This document shows, one piece after another, positions 1-9,042 of a stretch of 64,000 nt of DNA. The stretch is from Maricaulis sp047308265 (GTDB lineage: Bacteria; Pseudomonadota; Alphaproteobacteria; Caulobacterales; Maricaulaceae), in assembly GCF_047308265.1 (NCBI RefSeq), contig NZ_JBKQWY010000005.1, positions 248,001 to 312,000 on the forward strand, in the 5' to 3' direction. Below the pieces are notes generated by a model. That model had not been told where the DNA came from and ran no database searches. It worked only from the letters and a program-made list of their open reading frames with translations. The translations under genes were made by a program, and so were the position numbers. How positions within the stretch are numbered: the first letter of the stretch is position 1; every line of letters starts with the position of its first letter.

Positions 1-812
1 ACCCAGACAAAATCGATCGGCGCCTGGTCTGAATACAGACGGATCCGCCACTGGCCATCCCGCGTCGCAATCGCTTCACCCACGGGCAGACCGCGCGGCA
101 GGATACCATCATCGCCCGAGGTCACGATCCGGTCACCGGGCTGGATATCCGGATTACGACCGACATAGTCCAGCCGCGGAAAATCGGAGTTATCGCCGAT
201 AAGAATGGCCCGGGCATTGGACCGGTCCGCCATCACCGGCACCCGGCTGTTCAGATCGGTCAGCAAGAGCACGCGCGCTGAACGTTGTCCGGTCTCGGTA
301 ACCCGCCCCACCAGACCATAGACATTGATCACCGGAAATCCGTCGCGCACACCCGCCGCCTGACCGCGCCCGATCAGCCGCGCATGAACAAAGGGACCAT
401 CCGGGTCAGCCACGGTCCAGGCACCGATCCGTTCGCCGGTCGCCTCGCCCTCGACATTGAGGGCCTGCTCGTAGACCTCGATCCGGTCCTGCAGTCGTCC
501 CGCCAGCTCGACCCAGCCCCGTGCCTCCATCAGATCCTGCTGCATGCGCGCATTTTCCTCCGCCAGCTGACCCTGCCGACGGAAATAGGGCGCGATCCCC
601 TTCACGAAACGAATAGGTTGGGCCGCGATCTCCAGGACCGGGGCAGCCAAATCGGTGAAACCTGCACGAATAGAGGAAAACAGAGGGGAGCGGTTGGCGG
701 GGCGGTCAAAGGCCACCAGGATCACGGAGAGGAAGACAAGAACGACAAAGATCGTGGGCGAAAACTTGATTTCGCCACGCCCGTCATGTCGTCCGGACCG
801 TTGGTTTGCCAA
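1..812 (-). CDS. mreC: MreC, rod-shape protein (3' end cut by window edge)
   Basis: Read on the minus strand, the sequence gives a MreC-like protein. A short cytoplasmic N-terminus is followed by one membrane segment (about residues 20-37) and a coiled-coil stretch around the motif AEENARMQQDLMEA. The beta-rich periplasmic domain follows, with IGRGQAAGVRDGFPV and VTSGDDGILPRGLPVG. MreC links the MreB cytoskeleton to the wall-synthesis enzymes of the elongasome. I chose the TTG at 810-812 as the start because GGGAG lies 7 nt upstream; no ATG fits better. The C-terminus lies beyond base 1. It sits 40 nt downstream of mreB in the usual mreBC order, so one operon is likely. Confidence 0.9.
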   Translation of the reverse strand, partial: MANQRSGRHDGRGEIKFSPTIFVVLVFLSVILVAFDRPANRSPLFSSIRAGFTDLAAPVLEIAAQPIRFVKGIAPYFRRQGQLAEENARMQQDLMEARGWVELAGRLQDRIEVYEQALNVEGEATGERIGAWTVADPDGPFVHARLIGRGQAAGVRDGFPVINVYGLVGRVTETGQRSARVLLLTDLNSRVPVMADRSNARAILIGDNSDFPRLDYVGRNPDIQPGDRIVTSGDDGILPRGLPVGEAIATRDGQWRIRLYSDQAPIDFVW

Positions 813-852
813 GGACCACTCCCTAAATCCTCAGCCCCTACTGGAACGAAAC

Positions 853-1893
853 CTAGACTGCTTCGGACAGGATGGGGCGCCAGATGCTCAATTCTTCCAC
901 AGCTTTGCCACAGCCCAGAACGACGCATGACAAAGCTTCGTCAGCCAGGCTCACGGGCAGCCCCGTCCGTTCGCGCAGCTCGGTATCCAGATTACGCAGC
1001 AGAGCCCCGCCGCCCGTCAAGACAATACCCTTGTCAACAATATCCGCGGCCAGTTCCGGCGGCGTGGCTTCAAGAGCCTGTTTCACGGCCTCGACGATCT
1101 GTTCGACCGGCTCGGACAGGGCATCGGCAATCATGGCTTCAGTGACAGCGATTTCGCGCGGCACACCATTCATCAGATCGCGGCCCTTGATGTCGAGCGA
1201 CAACCCCTCGCCCTTCATTGGCGGCATGGCCGATCCGATTTCCTTCTTGATGCGCTCGGCGGAGGTTTCACCGATCAGGAGGTTCGCCGACCGGCGAATG
1301 TAATGGATGATCGCTTCATCCATCTTGTCGCCGCCAACACGAACAGAGCGCGAATAGACAATACCCGACAACGACATGACCGCCACTTCGGTGGTCCCGC
1401 CGCCGATATCCACGATCATGGAACCGGTCGGTTCGTCGATCGGCAGGCCGGCACCCACAGCGGCCGCCATCGGCTCGTCGATGAGGTAGACCTTGCGCGC
1501 ACCCGCGCCCAGAGCCGATTCGTGAATGGCCCGGCGCTCAACCGCCGTGGCACCGGACGGCACGCAGATCACGACCTGCGGGCTCACCATGGCGCGGCGA
1601 TTATGCACTTTCTGGATGAAGTGTTTGATCATTTCCTCGGCGACATCAAAGTCGGCGATCACACCATCGCGCATCGGACGGATGGCTTCGACATTGCCCG
1701 GCGTCTTGCCGAGCATGAGCTTGGCTTCTGCCCCGACGGCCTGGACGTGCTTGCGTCCCTTGTCGACCTTGTAGGCGACGACGGAGGGTTCATTGAGAAC
1801 CACGCCGCGACCTTTGACGTAAACGAGCGTGTTCGCCGTACCGAGGTCGATGGCGATATCTGCGGAGAGAAGACCGAAGAGACTGTTGAGCAT
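853..1893 (-). CDS. mreB: MreB, actin-like cell-shape protein
   Basis: MreB is the actin-like ATPase that forms membrane-bound filaments and guides lateral wall synthesis. From the ATG at 1893 the protein is 346 aa, normal for the family. It opens with MLNSLFGLLSADIAIDLG followed by TANTLVY (phosphate-1 loop) and later has DIGGGTTE (phosphate-2) and VLTGGGALLRN (adenosine motif). The frame stays open upstream to 1938, but the extra 15 residues are not typical of MreB, so I prefer the internal Met. No strong ribosome site is visible. mreC follows 40 nt downstream. Confidence 0.97.
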   Translation of the reverse strand: MLNSLFGLLSADIAIDLGTANTLVYVKGRGVVLNEPSVVAYKVDKGRKHVQAVGAEAKLMLGKTPGNVEAIRPMRDGVIADFDVAEEMIKHFIQKVHNRRAMVSPQVVICVPSGATAVERRAIHESALGAGARKVYLIDEPMAAAVGAGLPIDEPTGSMIVDIGGGTTEVAVMSLSGIVYSRSVRVGGDKMDEAIIHYIRRSANLLIGETSAERIKKEIGSAMPPMKGEGLSLDIKGRDLMNGVPREIAVTEAMIADALSEPVEQIVEAVKQALEATPPELAADIVDKGIVLTGGGALLRNLDTELRERTGLPVSLADEALSCVVLGCGKAVEELSIWRPILSEAV

Positions 1894-2039
1894 GGGCGCG
1901 TGATAATCTCGAAGTGTGGCAACAATGCTGCGGCGCAATTATTTTCTTGTGCGATGCTCCGGCACTAAATGCAAGGGCTACACCCTCCAAGACGCACAGG
2001 CTTTTCAGGAGACGCGCGCGTGGAGCGGTGTCTGCCCGC

Positions 2040-2756
2040 CTAAAGCTCGCTGCGATTGCGGCGCAACCAGCGTCGCGCCAAGAGCATGACACCGATCCAC
2101 AATCCGGCCCCTATCGCAAGCCCAAGAACGATCAACAGGTTTTGTCCGTTGAGCAGATCCAGAATACTTTGCCCTGCCAGCGAGACCAGAATGATTTTGG
2201 GTGCGGCACCAATGGCGAGCCCCAGGATAAAGGCCCAGTAAGGCGTGCGCGCAACGCCAAACCCCATATTGACGACAATGAAGGGTCCGGAGGGCACCCA
2301 ACGCACAATCATCGAGGCCAGCAAGCCATTGCGACCGATGAAATCGGAAATGCGATTGGCCCAGTCCCCGCCATAGCGCTTGAGAATGTCGGCCCCGAAA
2401 TAGCGTCCCAGCGTGTAATTGACGCTTCCCGCCACCAGGGTTCCGGTCCAGGCATAGAAAAACCCGGTCACCGGGCCAAAGGCCAGAACAGCGGCCGCCA
2501 TCAGCGCAAACTGCGGCGCGCCAAGAAACGACATCAGGGTAAAAACCAGAATGGTCAGCGGCAGAGCGTACCACTGGGTCGAGGCCTCTTCGAACCAGAT
2601 GCCGAAAATTCCGGTCTCGCTGTCCATGAAGAATTTGCCGAAGACAAATACCATGGCCACCATGCCAAACAGCATGAGGGACACCATGACGGCCCGCGCC
2701 GCCTTGGCGTCCATGCGCAGGACAAAATCGACAATGGTCTGAAACAGGTTGCGCAT
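2040..2756 (-). CDS. VTT-domain (TVP38/TMEM64, DedA-like) membrane protein
   Basis: This 238-aa protein has five to six hydrophobic segments and the VTT-domain signature. The central region contains FLGAPQFALMAAAVLAFGP, GSVNYTLGRYFG and the Arg/Pro-containing re-entrant motif MIVRWVPSGPFIVVNMGFG. Proteins of this superfamily act in the inner membrane and are linked to lipid scrambling or undecaprenyl-phosphate and phospholipid recycling. The specific substrate here cannot be told from sequence. It ends in a basic tail (RRWLRRNRSEL). It lies upstream of mreB on the same strand but 146 nt away, so co-transcription is uncertain. Confidence 0.8.
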   Translation of the reverse strand: MRNLFQTIVDFVLRMDAKAARAVMVSLMLFGMVAMVFVFGKFFMDSETGIFGIWFEEASTQWYALPLTILVFTLMSFLGAPQFALMAAAVLAFGPVTGFFYAWTGTLVAGSVNYTLGRYFGADILKRYGGDWANRISDFIGRNGLLASMIVRWVPSGPFIVVNMGFGVARTPYWAFILGLAIGAAPKIILVSLAGQSILDLLNGQNLLIVLGLAIGAGLWIGVMLLARRWLRRNRSEL

Positions 2757-2849
2757 GCAGTGGCCCGACTTGGTACAGGCCGGCCTCCAGACGAGACCGG
2801 CTTTACCTAACTAAGCAGGGTTCGGGCCGCCTGCAATCGGCAAGAGCGG

Positions 2850-3335
2850 TCAGTCCTCGATTTCGCCAGCTGCAATCACCGCCAGTTTGGCGCGTTGCAT
2901 GGCGAGGGTCCGCAATTGTTCGTCGAGGATTTTCAGAATGTCGCGCGCCTCGCCCTCATCGATTTCACCCGGTGAGCGGTTGGTTTCGCTGAGACTTTCC
3001 ATCAATGCCGCGATATTGCGGGCATTCTTGCGGCTGACCTCGCCGGCAATGGCCAGCCAGTCCGCATCCTCATCCTTGTCGACCGGCAGGAAGATCCCTC
3101 CCGCCAGGGCCGCGAGGTGACGCGCTGCCGCCGTCGCCCCGGTCTCGGTCAGCTTGGCCACACGCGTATACGAAATCTCATTGGTGCTGTCGGGATCGGC
3201 AAGCGCATAGACGCGTGTCCGGCTGAGATCGAGAATCTCCATGACGGCAGGGACACCACCGGCTTCCTCGAACAGCTCGGCCACGACGGCCTTGGGTTCA
3301 CCATATCGACGTTCTTTGACAGGATTAAATGTCAT
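2850..3335 (-). CDS. Putative small DNA-binding regulator, phage CII-like N-terminus
   Basis: This is a 161-aa soluble protein. Residues about 20-50 (VAELFEEAGGVPAVMEILD followed by LSRTRVYALADP) read as a helix-turn-helix that would pick a DNA site. The middle (TRVAKLTETGATAAARHLAAL) is helical, and the C-terminus is a charged helix that could dimerise. The layout resembles the CII-like regulators seen in alphaproteobacterial genomes, but I recognise no named orthologue and infer no target. It stands alone between ilvC (61 nt downstream) and the VTT gene. Its leader at 3336-3396 is AT-rich compared with the surroundings, which would suit a promoter. Confidence 0.65.
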   Translation of the reverse strand: MTFNPVKERRYGEPKAVVAELFEEAGGVPAVMEILDLSRTRVYALADPDSTNEISYTRVAKLTETGATAAARHLAALAGGIFLPVDKDEDADWLAIAGEVSRKNARNIAALMESLSETNRSPGEIDEGEARDILKILDEQLRTLAMQRAKLAVIAAGEIED

Positions 3336-3396
3336 CTATTACCCCCAAATTGATAGCCAAGACCTTGAATAGTAAAACTAATCGTCCGTACAAAGG

Positions 3397-4389
3397 CTAT
3401 TTTTTGGCACCTTTAAGGCGGGCTCGGAGATCGCGCCCCGCAGCTTCCACCGGCAAAACCTCATCCTGCTCGCGATCCGTGACCATGGCGTTACCGGCCT
3501 CATAGGTCTCAACCCATTTGCGAGCAAAGGATCCATCTTCAATACGCGCCATGGCCTGGTCAAAGGCCTGCATCAGCCCCGGTCCGGCAATATCCGCTTC
3601 CACCTCACGCGCACCAAACTCGGCGGTATCGGAAATGGCCTTGAACATGCCGGCGATACCGCGATCCTGCACGAGATCCGCGAGGTATTTAATCTCGTGC
3701 ACACAATCGATATAGGCCATACGCGGTGACACGCCCGCCGCCACCAGGCGATCAAACGAGGCACGCGCCAGGGCGACCATTCCGCCGACCAGGATCACCT
3801 GTTCGCCGAACAGGTCGGACACGGTTTCTTCGCGGAATGTCGTTTCAAAAATTCCGACATTTCCCGATCCGATGGCGGCCAGATAGGCCTGTGCGATCGC
3901 GGCGGCCTGACCGGACACGTCCTGGTGAACCGCCCAGAAACCGATCAAACCGCTGCCCTTCTCGAACTCCTGGCGGACGGCACCGCCCGGGCCTTTGGCG
4001 GCTGCGAGGATGACATCGCCATCCTCAGGCGCTTCGACAAAGCCGTAATGCACTGAAAACCCGTGACAGAACAAAAGGGCCTGGCCCGGTTTGCGGTAGG
4101 GGCGAATGGCCTCGGTCCAGATCTGGCGATGGGCTTCATCCGCGGCCAGGATGGCCACCAGATCCGCCCACCCGGCGGCCTCTTCCAGGCCCACCACCTC
4201 AAAACCGTCGTCTTGCGCCGTCTTGCGGCTGGGCGAACCATCCCGCAGGGCAATCCGGATCGGGCCCATCCCACTATCGCGCAGGCACAAAGCATGCGAG
4301 CGACCATGATTGCCATAGCCAACCAGAGCCAGTTTCTGCCCCGCGAGGACACTCATATCGATGTCATCAGTGTAGAGCGCGTCGCTCAT
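3397..4389 (-). CDS. ilvC: Ketol-acid reductoisomerase, divergent class I form
   Basis: This 330-aa protein is a short (class I) ketol-acid reductoisomerase, which makes dihydroxy acids for valine and isoleucine. It has a Rossmann motif (GYGNHGRSHALCL, residues 24-36). Family catalytic positions seen are His109 (HGFSVHY), Lys132, Asp192 and Glu196 (DLFGEQ), Glu232 and Ser253. Several normally invariant positions differ. Asp228 replaces the first metal-binding Glu of the usual ECLHE motif, the usual APKGPGH reads AAKGPGG, and the nucleotide loop has GNHGR for GSQGH. The start overlaps the miaA stop by 4 nt (ATGA). In many relatives ilvBN lie beside ilvC and miaA; here they are absent. It may be the main enzyme or a specialised paralogue. 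Confidence 0.85.
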   Translation of the reverse strand: MSDALYTDDIDMSVLAGQKLALVGYGNHGRSHALCLRDSGMGPIRIALRDGSPSRKTAQDDGFEVVGLEEAAGWADLVAILAADEAHRQIWTEAIRPYRKPGQALLFCHGFSVHYGFVEAPEDGDVILAAAKGPGGAVRQEFEKGSGLIGFWAVHQDVSGQAAAIAQAYLAAIGSGNVGIFETTFREETVSDLFGEQVILVGGMVALARASFDRLVAAGVSPRMAYIDCVHEIKYLADLVQDRGIAGMFKAISDTAEFGAREVEADIAGPGLMQAFDQAMARIEDGSFARKWVETYEAGNAMVTDREQDEVLPVEAAGRDLRARLKGAKK

Positions 4390-5315
4390 ATCAGGTCAGC
4401 CTCCGCAAGGATTGCATCGAGTTCGCGGCAGGCAGCCGCCGGTTCAAGAGCCCTCAGTCGGGGCCAGTCGGCATGCTGATTGCGAAACCACGTCATTTGC
4501 CGCTTGGCATACCGGCGACTATCGCGCTTTGCGAGTTCGGTCGCCTGTTCCAGCTGCATCTCACCGTCCAGGTGTGACATTAAGGGCGGCAGCCCCAGCG
4601 CCTTGCTCGCAGGCAGAGCCGGGTCCAGACCGCGCTCCGCATAGGCTTGCGCCTCGGCCAGTGCACCCCGCTCGACCATCTGATCAAAACGCTGCTCGAT
4701 CCGTGCATAGAGTGCTTCCCGCTCGGGATCGAGAACAATGCCAAACCAGTCGCCCTCCGGGAGTAATGGCGCGGTTTCGACGTGGAAATCACTCAGAGCC
4801 CGACCGGTGGCATAGCCAACCTCGACAATCCGCTGCAAACGCTGCTGGTCGGCAGCAGCGACCCGGGCCGTCGACGCCGGATCGAACCGCTCAGCCTCGG
4901 CCCGCAGGGCCTGCGTACCGCCTGTTGCCAGGAGGGTCTCGGCTTTTCCGCGACTGACCTCATCAATCTCGGGCACCGGAGCCAGACCCTGTGTCAGGGC
5001 CTTGAAATACATACCCGTCCCGCCCACAAGGATGGGCGTGCGCCCGCGCGCGCGAACCGCGCCGATCTCTTCGAGCGCCGCGCGTGTCCAGTCTCCGACC
5101 GACCCGCGAAACCCGGCATCCCAGACGCCGAACAGGTGATGCGGCACACGCGCCCGTTCCTCCGGGTCAGGCTGAGCCGTGATAAGAGGCAGACCGGCAT
5201 AGATCTGCATGCTGTCGGCATTGATGATCTCACCGTCCAGCTGGTGAGCGGCATGAATCGAGAGCGCCGTCTTGCCCGCCGCAGTCGGCCCGGCAATCAG
5301 CAGGCAAGGCGTCAC
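4386..5315 (-). CDS. miaA: tRNA dimethylallyltransferase MiaA
   Basis: MiaA transfers a dimethylallyl group to A37 of tRNAs that read codons starting with U. The 309-aa protein begins with the P-loop GPTAAGKT (residues 9-16), followed by the DSMQIYAGLPLITAQP segment that recognises the acceptor base and prenyl donor. VGGTGMYFKAL and the C-terminal KRQMTWFRNQ motif are also typical. The start is a GTG at 5313-5315 that overlaps the TGA of the upstream protease gene by 4 nt (GTGA). The end overlaps ilvC in the same way. The three genes thus look translationally coupled. Confidence 0.96.
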   Translation of the reverse strand: MTPCLLIAGPTAAGKTALSIHAAHQLDGEIINADSMQIYAGLPLITAQPDPEERARVPHHLFGVWDAGFRGSVGDWTRAALEEIGAVRARGRTPILVGGTGMYFKALTQGLAPVPEIDEVSRGKAETLLATGGTQALRAEAERFDPASTARVAAADQQRLQRIVEVGYATGRALSDFHVETAPLLPEGDWFGIVLDPEREALYARIEQRFDQMVERGALAEAQAYAERGLDPALPASKALGLPPLMSHLDGEMQLEQATELAKRDSRRYAKRQMTWFRNQHADWPRLRALEPAAACRELDAILAEADLI

Positions 5316-6694
5316 GAGCGCACGGCCTCCATGACGAACTGGCCCGCACGATTAATCTGCAGGCGCACCGCCCGGTCTCCGGCCCCGTCGACGATGCGAC
5401 GCAGATCCGCAACGGTCTCGATCGGGTTGAACTCGGCCTGTTCAATCACATCGCCCACGCGGATACGCCCGAAAGCCCGGCTGTCGCTGGACACGTCGAC
5501 AACCACGACACCGCTGGCATCGGGATGGATCTGGTGCCGGCGGCGCAGAGTGGGCGTAATACTTGTGACTGCCATGCCGAGAATGCGATTGCGATCATTG
5601 CCGGTTGCCTCCGGCAGACCGTCTCCCGAGGAGACGGTGGCAGCGACATCTTCCTGCAGCTGCCCGACCTCGACATCGAGTGTCTGACGTTCATCCGCAC
5701 GGATTATATCCAGCGTCAGCGTGGAGCCGATATCCGCATCCGCGACCAGGCGCGGCAAGGATCGACTGTTTTCCAGTGGCTCGCCATTGAAGGTCAAAAT
5801 GACATCACCCTGCCGCAGTCCGGCCTCGGCGGCCGGCCCGTCGCGCGTGACCCGGCTGACCAGAGCCCCATAGGACCCGTCAAGCCCGTAGCTTTCCGCG
5901 AGGGATTGCGAAAGATCCCGTACGCTGAGACCAATCCAGCCGCGCCGGGTTTCGCCAAACTCCACCAACTGCTGCACGACGCCTTCGGCCAGGTTGGACG
6001 GAATGGACAGCGAGATACCAATACTCACTCCGGTCGGGGACAGAATCTGCGTGTTCACACCGATCACCTCCCCGTCCATGTTGAACAGCGGACCACCTGA
6101 ATTTCCCCGGTTAATCGCGACATCGGTCTGGATATAGTCATCATAACGCCCGCCGGTCTCGCGTCCGCGCGCCGAAATAACACCCTGCGACAGGGATCCC
6201 CCAAGGCCGAAAGGATTGCCAATGGCGATAACCAGCTCGCCGACCCGGGCCGCTTCGCTGTCCCCGAATTCCACATGGGGGAAGCGTTCTTCGGACTGGA
6301 TTTGAAGCACGGCCAGGTCAGTGACTGAATCTGTACCGATGATTTCCGCTTCAAACGTACGACCATCGGAGAAGGCGACCTGCACGAAGTCCGCCTCATC
6401 GATGACATGGTGATTGGTGACCACCAGGCCGCTTTCATCGATGACAAAACCTGATCCTAGAGAATTGGCAATCCGCGGCGCATCCGAACGATACTGGTTG
6501 AACCGCTCAATGGCCGACCCTTCGGGAAAAAAGGGCAGACCATCCTCTCGGTTCAGCTCCTGCTGGGTATAGATATTAACCACAGCCGGGGACAGGCGCT
6601 CGGCCAGATCCGCAAACCCGATCACGACCTGGGCGGCAGCACCTCCGGGCAGGAGCGTAGAGGTCACAAGGGCGAGGACAGCAATCAGACGCAT
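5312..6694 (-). CDS. degP: DegP/HtrA-type periplasmic serine protease
   Basis: This 460-aa protein has a signal peptide (MRLIAVLALVTSTLLPGGAAA, cleaved near residue 21), a trypsin-like domain and two PDZ domains (about 240-330 and 370-455). The catalytic triad is visible as His96 (TNHHVI), Asp126 (VTDLAVL) and Ser199 (GNSGGPL). Family members degrade or refold damaged envelope proteins. The second PDZ domain is short. It is the first gene of a degP-miaA-ilvC chain with 4-nt overlaps. A nine-G run lies about 60 nt upstream of its start. DegQ or DegS-like naming cannot be excluded, but two PDZ domains and a cleavable signal fit DegP/DegQ. Confidence 0.92.
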   Translation of the reverse strand: MRLIAVLALVTSTLLPGGAAAQVVIGFADLAERLSPAVVNIYTQQELNREDGLPFFPEGSAIERFNQYRSDAPRIANSLGSGFVIDESGLVVTNHHVIDEADFVQVAFSDGRTFEAEIIGTDSVTDLAVLQIQSEERFPHVEFGDSEAARVGELVIAIGNPFGLGGSLSQGVISARGRETGGRYDDYIQTDVAINRGNSGGPLFNMDGEVIGVNTQILSPTGVSIGISLSIPSNLAEGVVQQLVEFGETRRGWIGLSVRDLSQSLAESYGLDGSYGALVSRVTRDGPAAEAGLRQGDVILTFNGEPLENSRSLPRLVADADIGSTLTLDIIRADERQTLDVEVGQLQEDVAATVSSGDGLPEATGNDRNRILGMAVTSITPTLRRRHQIHPDASGVVVVDVSSDSRAFGRIRVGDVIEQAEFNPIETVADLRRIVDGAGDRAVRLQINRAGQFVMEAVRS

Positions 6695-6753
6695 GAGATC
6701 GATCCGGCAAACAGAAAAACGGTAAACATGTGTATCGTGTGATAACGCTAGCC

Positions 6754-6762
6754 GGGGGGGGG
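6754..6762. repeat. Nine-base G:C homopolymer upstream of degP
   Basis: A run of nine G (nine C on the coding strand of degP) sits in the 187-nt gap between hflC and degP, about 60 nt before the degP ATG. Its place fits the promoter or 5' leader region. Runs of this length can slip during replication and can also be sequencing errors. Confidence 0.7.
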
Positions 6763-6826
6763 CGGCAAGCGGGCTGACAGGAACGTCAATCCCCTGTCGA
6801 GCCTGTCATCTTCGATGAAGTGCAAG

Positions 6827-6861
6827 AAAAAACCCCGGCACAGGCAGGCTGCACCGGGGTT
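6827..6861 (-). terminator. Rho-independent terminator of hflKC
   Basis: On the minus strand an 8-bp perfect stem (AACCCCGG at 6831-6838 pairing with CCGGGGTT at 6854-6861) closes a 15-nt loop and runs into six T residues (6827-6832 read in reverse). It starts 20 nt after the hflC stop codon, exactly where an operon end is expected. Confidence 0.85.
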
Positions 6862-6881
6862 CATGTCTTGAAACGGGGTGA

Positions 6882-7769
6882 TTATCGGTCGCCGCCCCGC
6901 TCCTGGAAGTAGGAGAAGAATTCCGAATCCGGCGGGATGACGATCGGTGTTCCATCCACGATTGCCGTCTCATAGGCCTGCATCGACCGATAGAAGGCAA
7001 AGAACTCCGGATCCCGGCCATAGGCCTCGGCATAGATCGCGTTCCGGCGCGCATCACCCTCACCGCGGATGCGCTCGGCATCGGCCTGGGCCTGCGCTTC
7101 GATCACGACGGATTCCCGATCAGCCTCAGCGCGGATCTGACGGGATTGCTCCTCGCCTTCAGCGCGGATACCGCGGGCCTGCTGGCTCCGTTCGGAAATC
7201 ATCCGGCGGAAGACCTGGCCTTGGATCTGCGGCGGCAGATCGGCGCGCAGGATACGCACATCGATCACCTCGACGCCCAGGTCCTGACTGGCGACCTGAA
7301 GCTCAACGGCGCTCTGGATGCGCACCATGAGTTCGGCACGCTGACCGGACACCACTTCGGATGACGGCAAAGAGGCGATCACACCGCGCAGACTGTCCTG
7401 CATGATCGGAGAGAGAAGACCTTCACCGCCCCGGATCGTGCGGGCCGTCTGGAAGAAACGCAGCGGATCTACGATACGATAGCGCAAGAACGCATCCACG
7501 ATCAGGCGTTCCTGGTCCGATGCCAGGATTTCCGCCGGACGCATGTTGAATTCCATGTTCCGCTTGTCGAAACGGATCACCTGATCGACGAACGGGTATT
7601 TGAAATGCAGGCCCGGATTGTCGGCACCAGCCTCATTGACTTGGGAGATCGCTTCACCGAAACGCACGATCAGCACCTGTTCGCGCTCATCCACCGTGTA
7701 GACGGAGTTGAGACCAATAAAACCGGCGCCCACGATCAGGACGAGGAGAGGAAGAAGACGGTTCATCAA
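6882..7769 (-). CDS. hflC: HflC, FtsH-modulating SPFH protein
   Basis: HflC and HflK form a large membrane assembly that encloses and regulates the FtsH protease. This 295-aa protein has an N-terminal membrane anchor (about residues 4-24), then the SPFH/band-7 domain (VYTVDEREQVLIVRFGEA, GLHFKYPFVDQVIRFDKR). A long charged helix rich in Ala, Glu and Arg follows (SQQARGIRAEGEEQSRQI). Its ATG overlaps the hflK stop by 4 nt. A terminator follows the stop. Length and order match the usual hflKC operon. Confidence 0.96.
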   Translation of the reverse strand: MMNRLLPLLVLIVGAGFIGLNSVYTVDEREQVLIVRFGEAISQVNEAGADNPGLHFKYPFVDQVIRFDKRNMEFNMRPAEILASDQERLIVDAFLRYRIVDPLRFFQTARTIRGGEGLLSPIMQDSLRGVIASLPSSEVVSGQRAELMVRIQSAVELQVASQDLGVEVIDVRILRADLPPQIQGQVFRRMISERSQQARGIRAEGEEQSRQIRAEADRESVVIEAQAQADAERIRGEGDARRNAIYAEAYGRDPEFFAFYRSMQAYETAIVDGTPIVIPPDSEFFSYFQERGGDR

Positions 7770-8914
7770 TTGCCTCCCTGGGTGTTGCGGGCATTGCCCA
7801 GACGGTCCAGCGGCAGATACGGCACAGCGCCGCCCTGCTCGTCCAGAATGATCAGTTCGGAATCACGCAGCACGTTTTCCATCGTTTCCAGATACATACG
7901 GCGCCGGGTAACCTCGGGAGCCTGAACATATTCGTCATAGATCTGGGTAAAGCGGGCCGCATCACCTTCAGCCCGTGCGATCTGACTGTCACGATAGCCC
8001 TGGGCTTCCTCCAGCATGCGCGCCGCATTACCACGGGCTTCTGGAACGACCTGGTTCGCATAGGCCCGGGCGTCCAGAACGAAGCGTTCACGGTCCTGAC
8101 GTGCGGAGTCGACATCGCGGAAGGCGACGACCACATCGCCCGCGGGCGGGTCAGCATAGGTCAGCTGGACATCCAGAATCTCAACACCGGCCTGGTATTC
8201 ATCCAGGGTACGCTGAATGATCTCCTTGGCACTGGCGGCCACTTCGGTCCGGCCCGTCGTGATGATCGGCTGCAGATCCGTCGTACCGACGATTTCACGC
8301 ATGGCACTTTCGGCCACGGCCTTCACGGCCACGGCAGGATCAAGCACGTTAAATTCGAAATTGCGCACACCGTTTTCCGGGTCACGCGAGTCCACACGCC
8401 ACTGCACGGTGAAATCAATGTCCACGATGTTTTCATCGCGGGTCAGCATGAGGCTTTCCTCATCTGTACGACCGATTTCAACATTTCGCACTTCGGTGAA
8501 CTGGTTCCGGATCACCGTTTCGATCGGAGCGGGGAATTTGAAATTCATCCCGGAATCGGTCGTGCGATCATACGCACCGAAGCGCATCACCACACCTTTT
8601 TCACCCGGCTGGATGAAATAGACAGCCTGACCGATAAACAACCAGACGATCAGGGCCGCAAGCGCCACCAGAAGCAGGCCAAACAGGCCCGGACCACCGG
8701 CATTGTCATTATCGCTGCCCTTGCCGCCGAACAGCCCACCGAACATGCGCTGAAGATCGCGCACGACATCGTCGAGATCCGGTCCCTCCGGCCCGCGACC
8801 TCCGCCGCCGCCATTGTTATTGGGGCGCTGCCCCCAGGGATTGTTCGGATTATTGTTTCCACCGCCGGAGCCCCAGGGACCTCCGCCGCCGCCAGAATTG
8901 TCATTCCATGGCAT
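7766..8914 (-). CDS. hflK: HflK, FtsH-modulating SPFH protein
   Basis: HflK is the partner of HflC. From the ATG at 8914 the protein is 382 aa. It has a Gly/Asn/Pro-rich cytoplasmic N-terminus (PWGSGGGNNNPNNPWGQ) typical of HflK, a membrane segment near residues 75-100 (GLFGLLLVALAALIVWLFIG) and the SPFH domain with IQPGEKGVVMRFGAYDRT. A helical C-terminal part follows. The frame is open to 9019, but the MPWNDNSGGGG start is the family start. AGAGG lies about 12 nt upstream of it. Confidence 0.95.
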   Translation of the reverse strand: MPWNDNSGGGGGPWGSGGGNNNPNNPWGQRPNNNGGGGGRGPEGPDLDDVVRDLQRMFGGLFGGKGSDNDNAGGPGLFGLLLVALAALIVWLFIGQAVYFIQPGEKGVVMRFGAYDRTTDSGMNFKFPAPIETVIRNQFTEVRNVEIGRTDEESLMLTRDENIVDIDFTVQWRVDSRDPENGVRNFEFNVLDPAVAVKAVAESAMREIVGTTDLQPIITTGRTEVAASAKEIIQRTLDEYQAGVEILDVQLTYADPPAGDVVVAFRDVDSARQDRERFVLDARAYANQVVPEARGNAARMLEEAQGYRDSQIARAEGDAARFTQIYDEYVQAPEVTRRRMYLETMENVLRDSELIILDEQGGAVPYLPLDRLGNARNTQGGN

Positions 8915-9042
8915 GAGTGTGCTCAAACCTCTCGCTAATCTTGACACATACATGAACGCATGCGGCCCGGCTTTCAAGCAGAACAGGGAGGGATGCACAC
9001 ACATCCAGTCCCGCATCATGGGTATGTTGTGTGGCCCGAACG

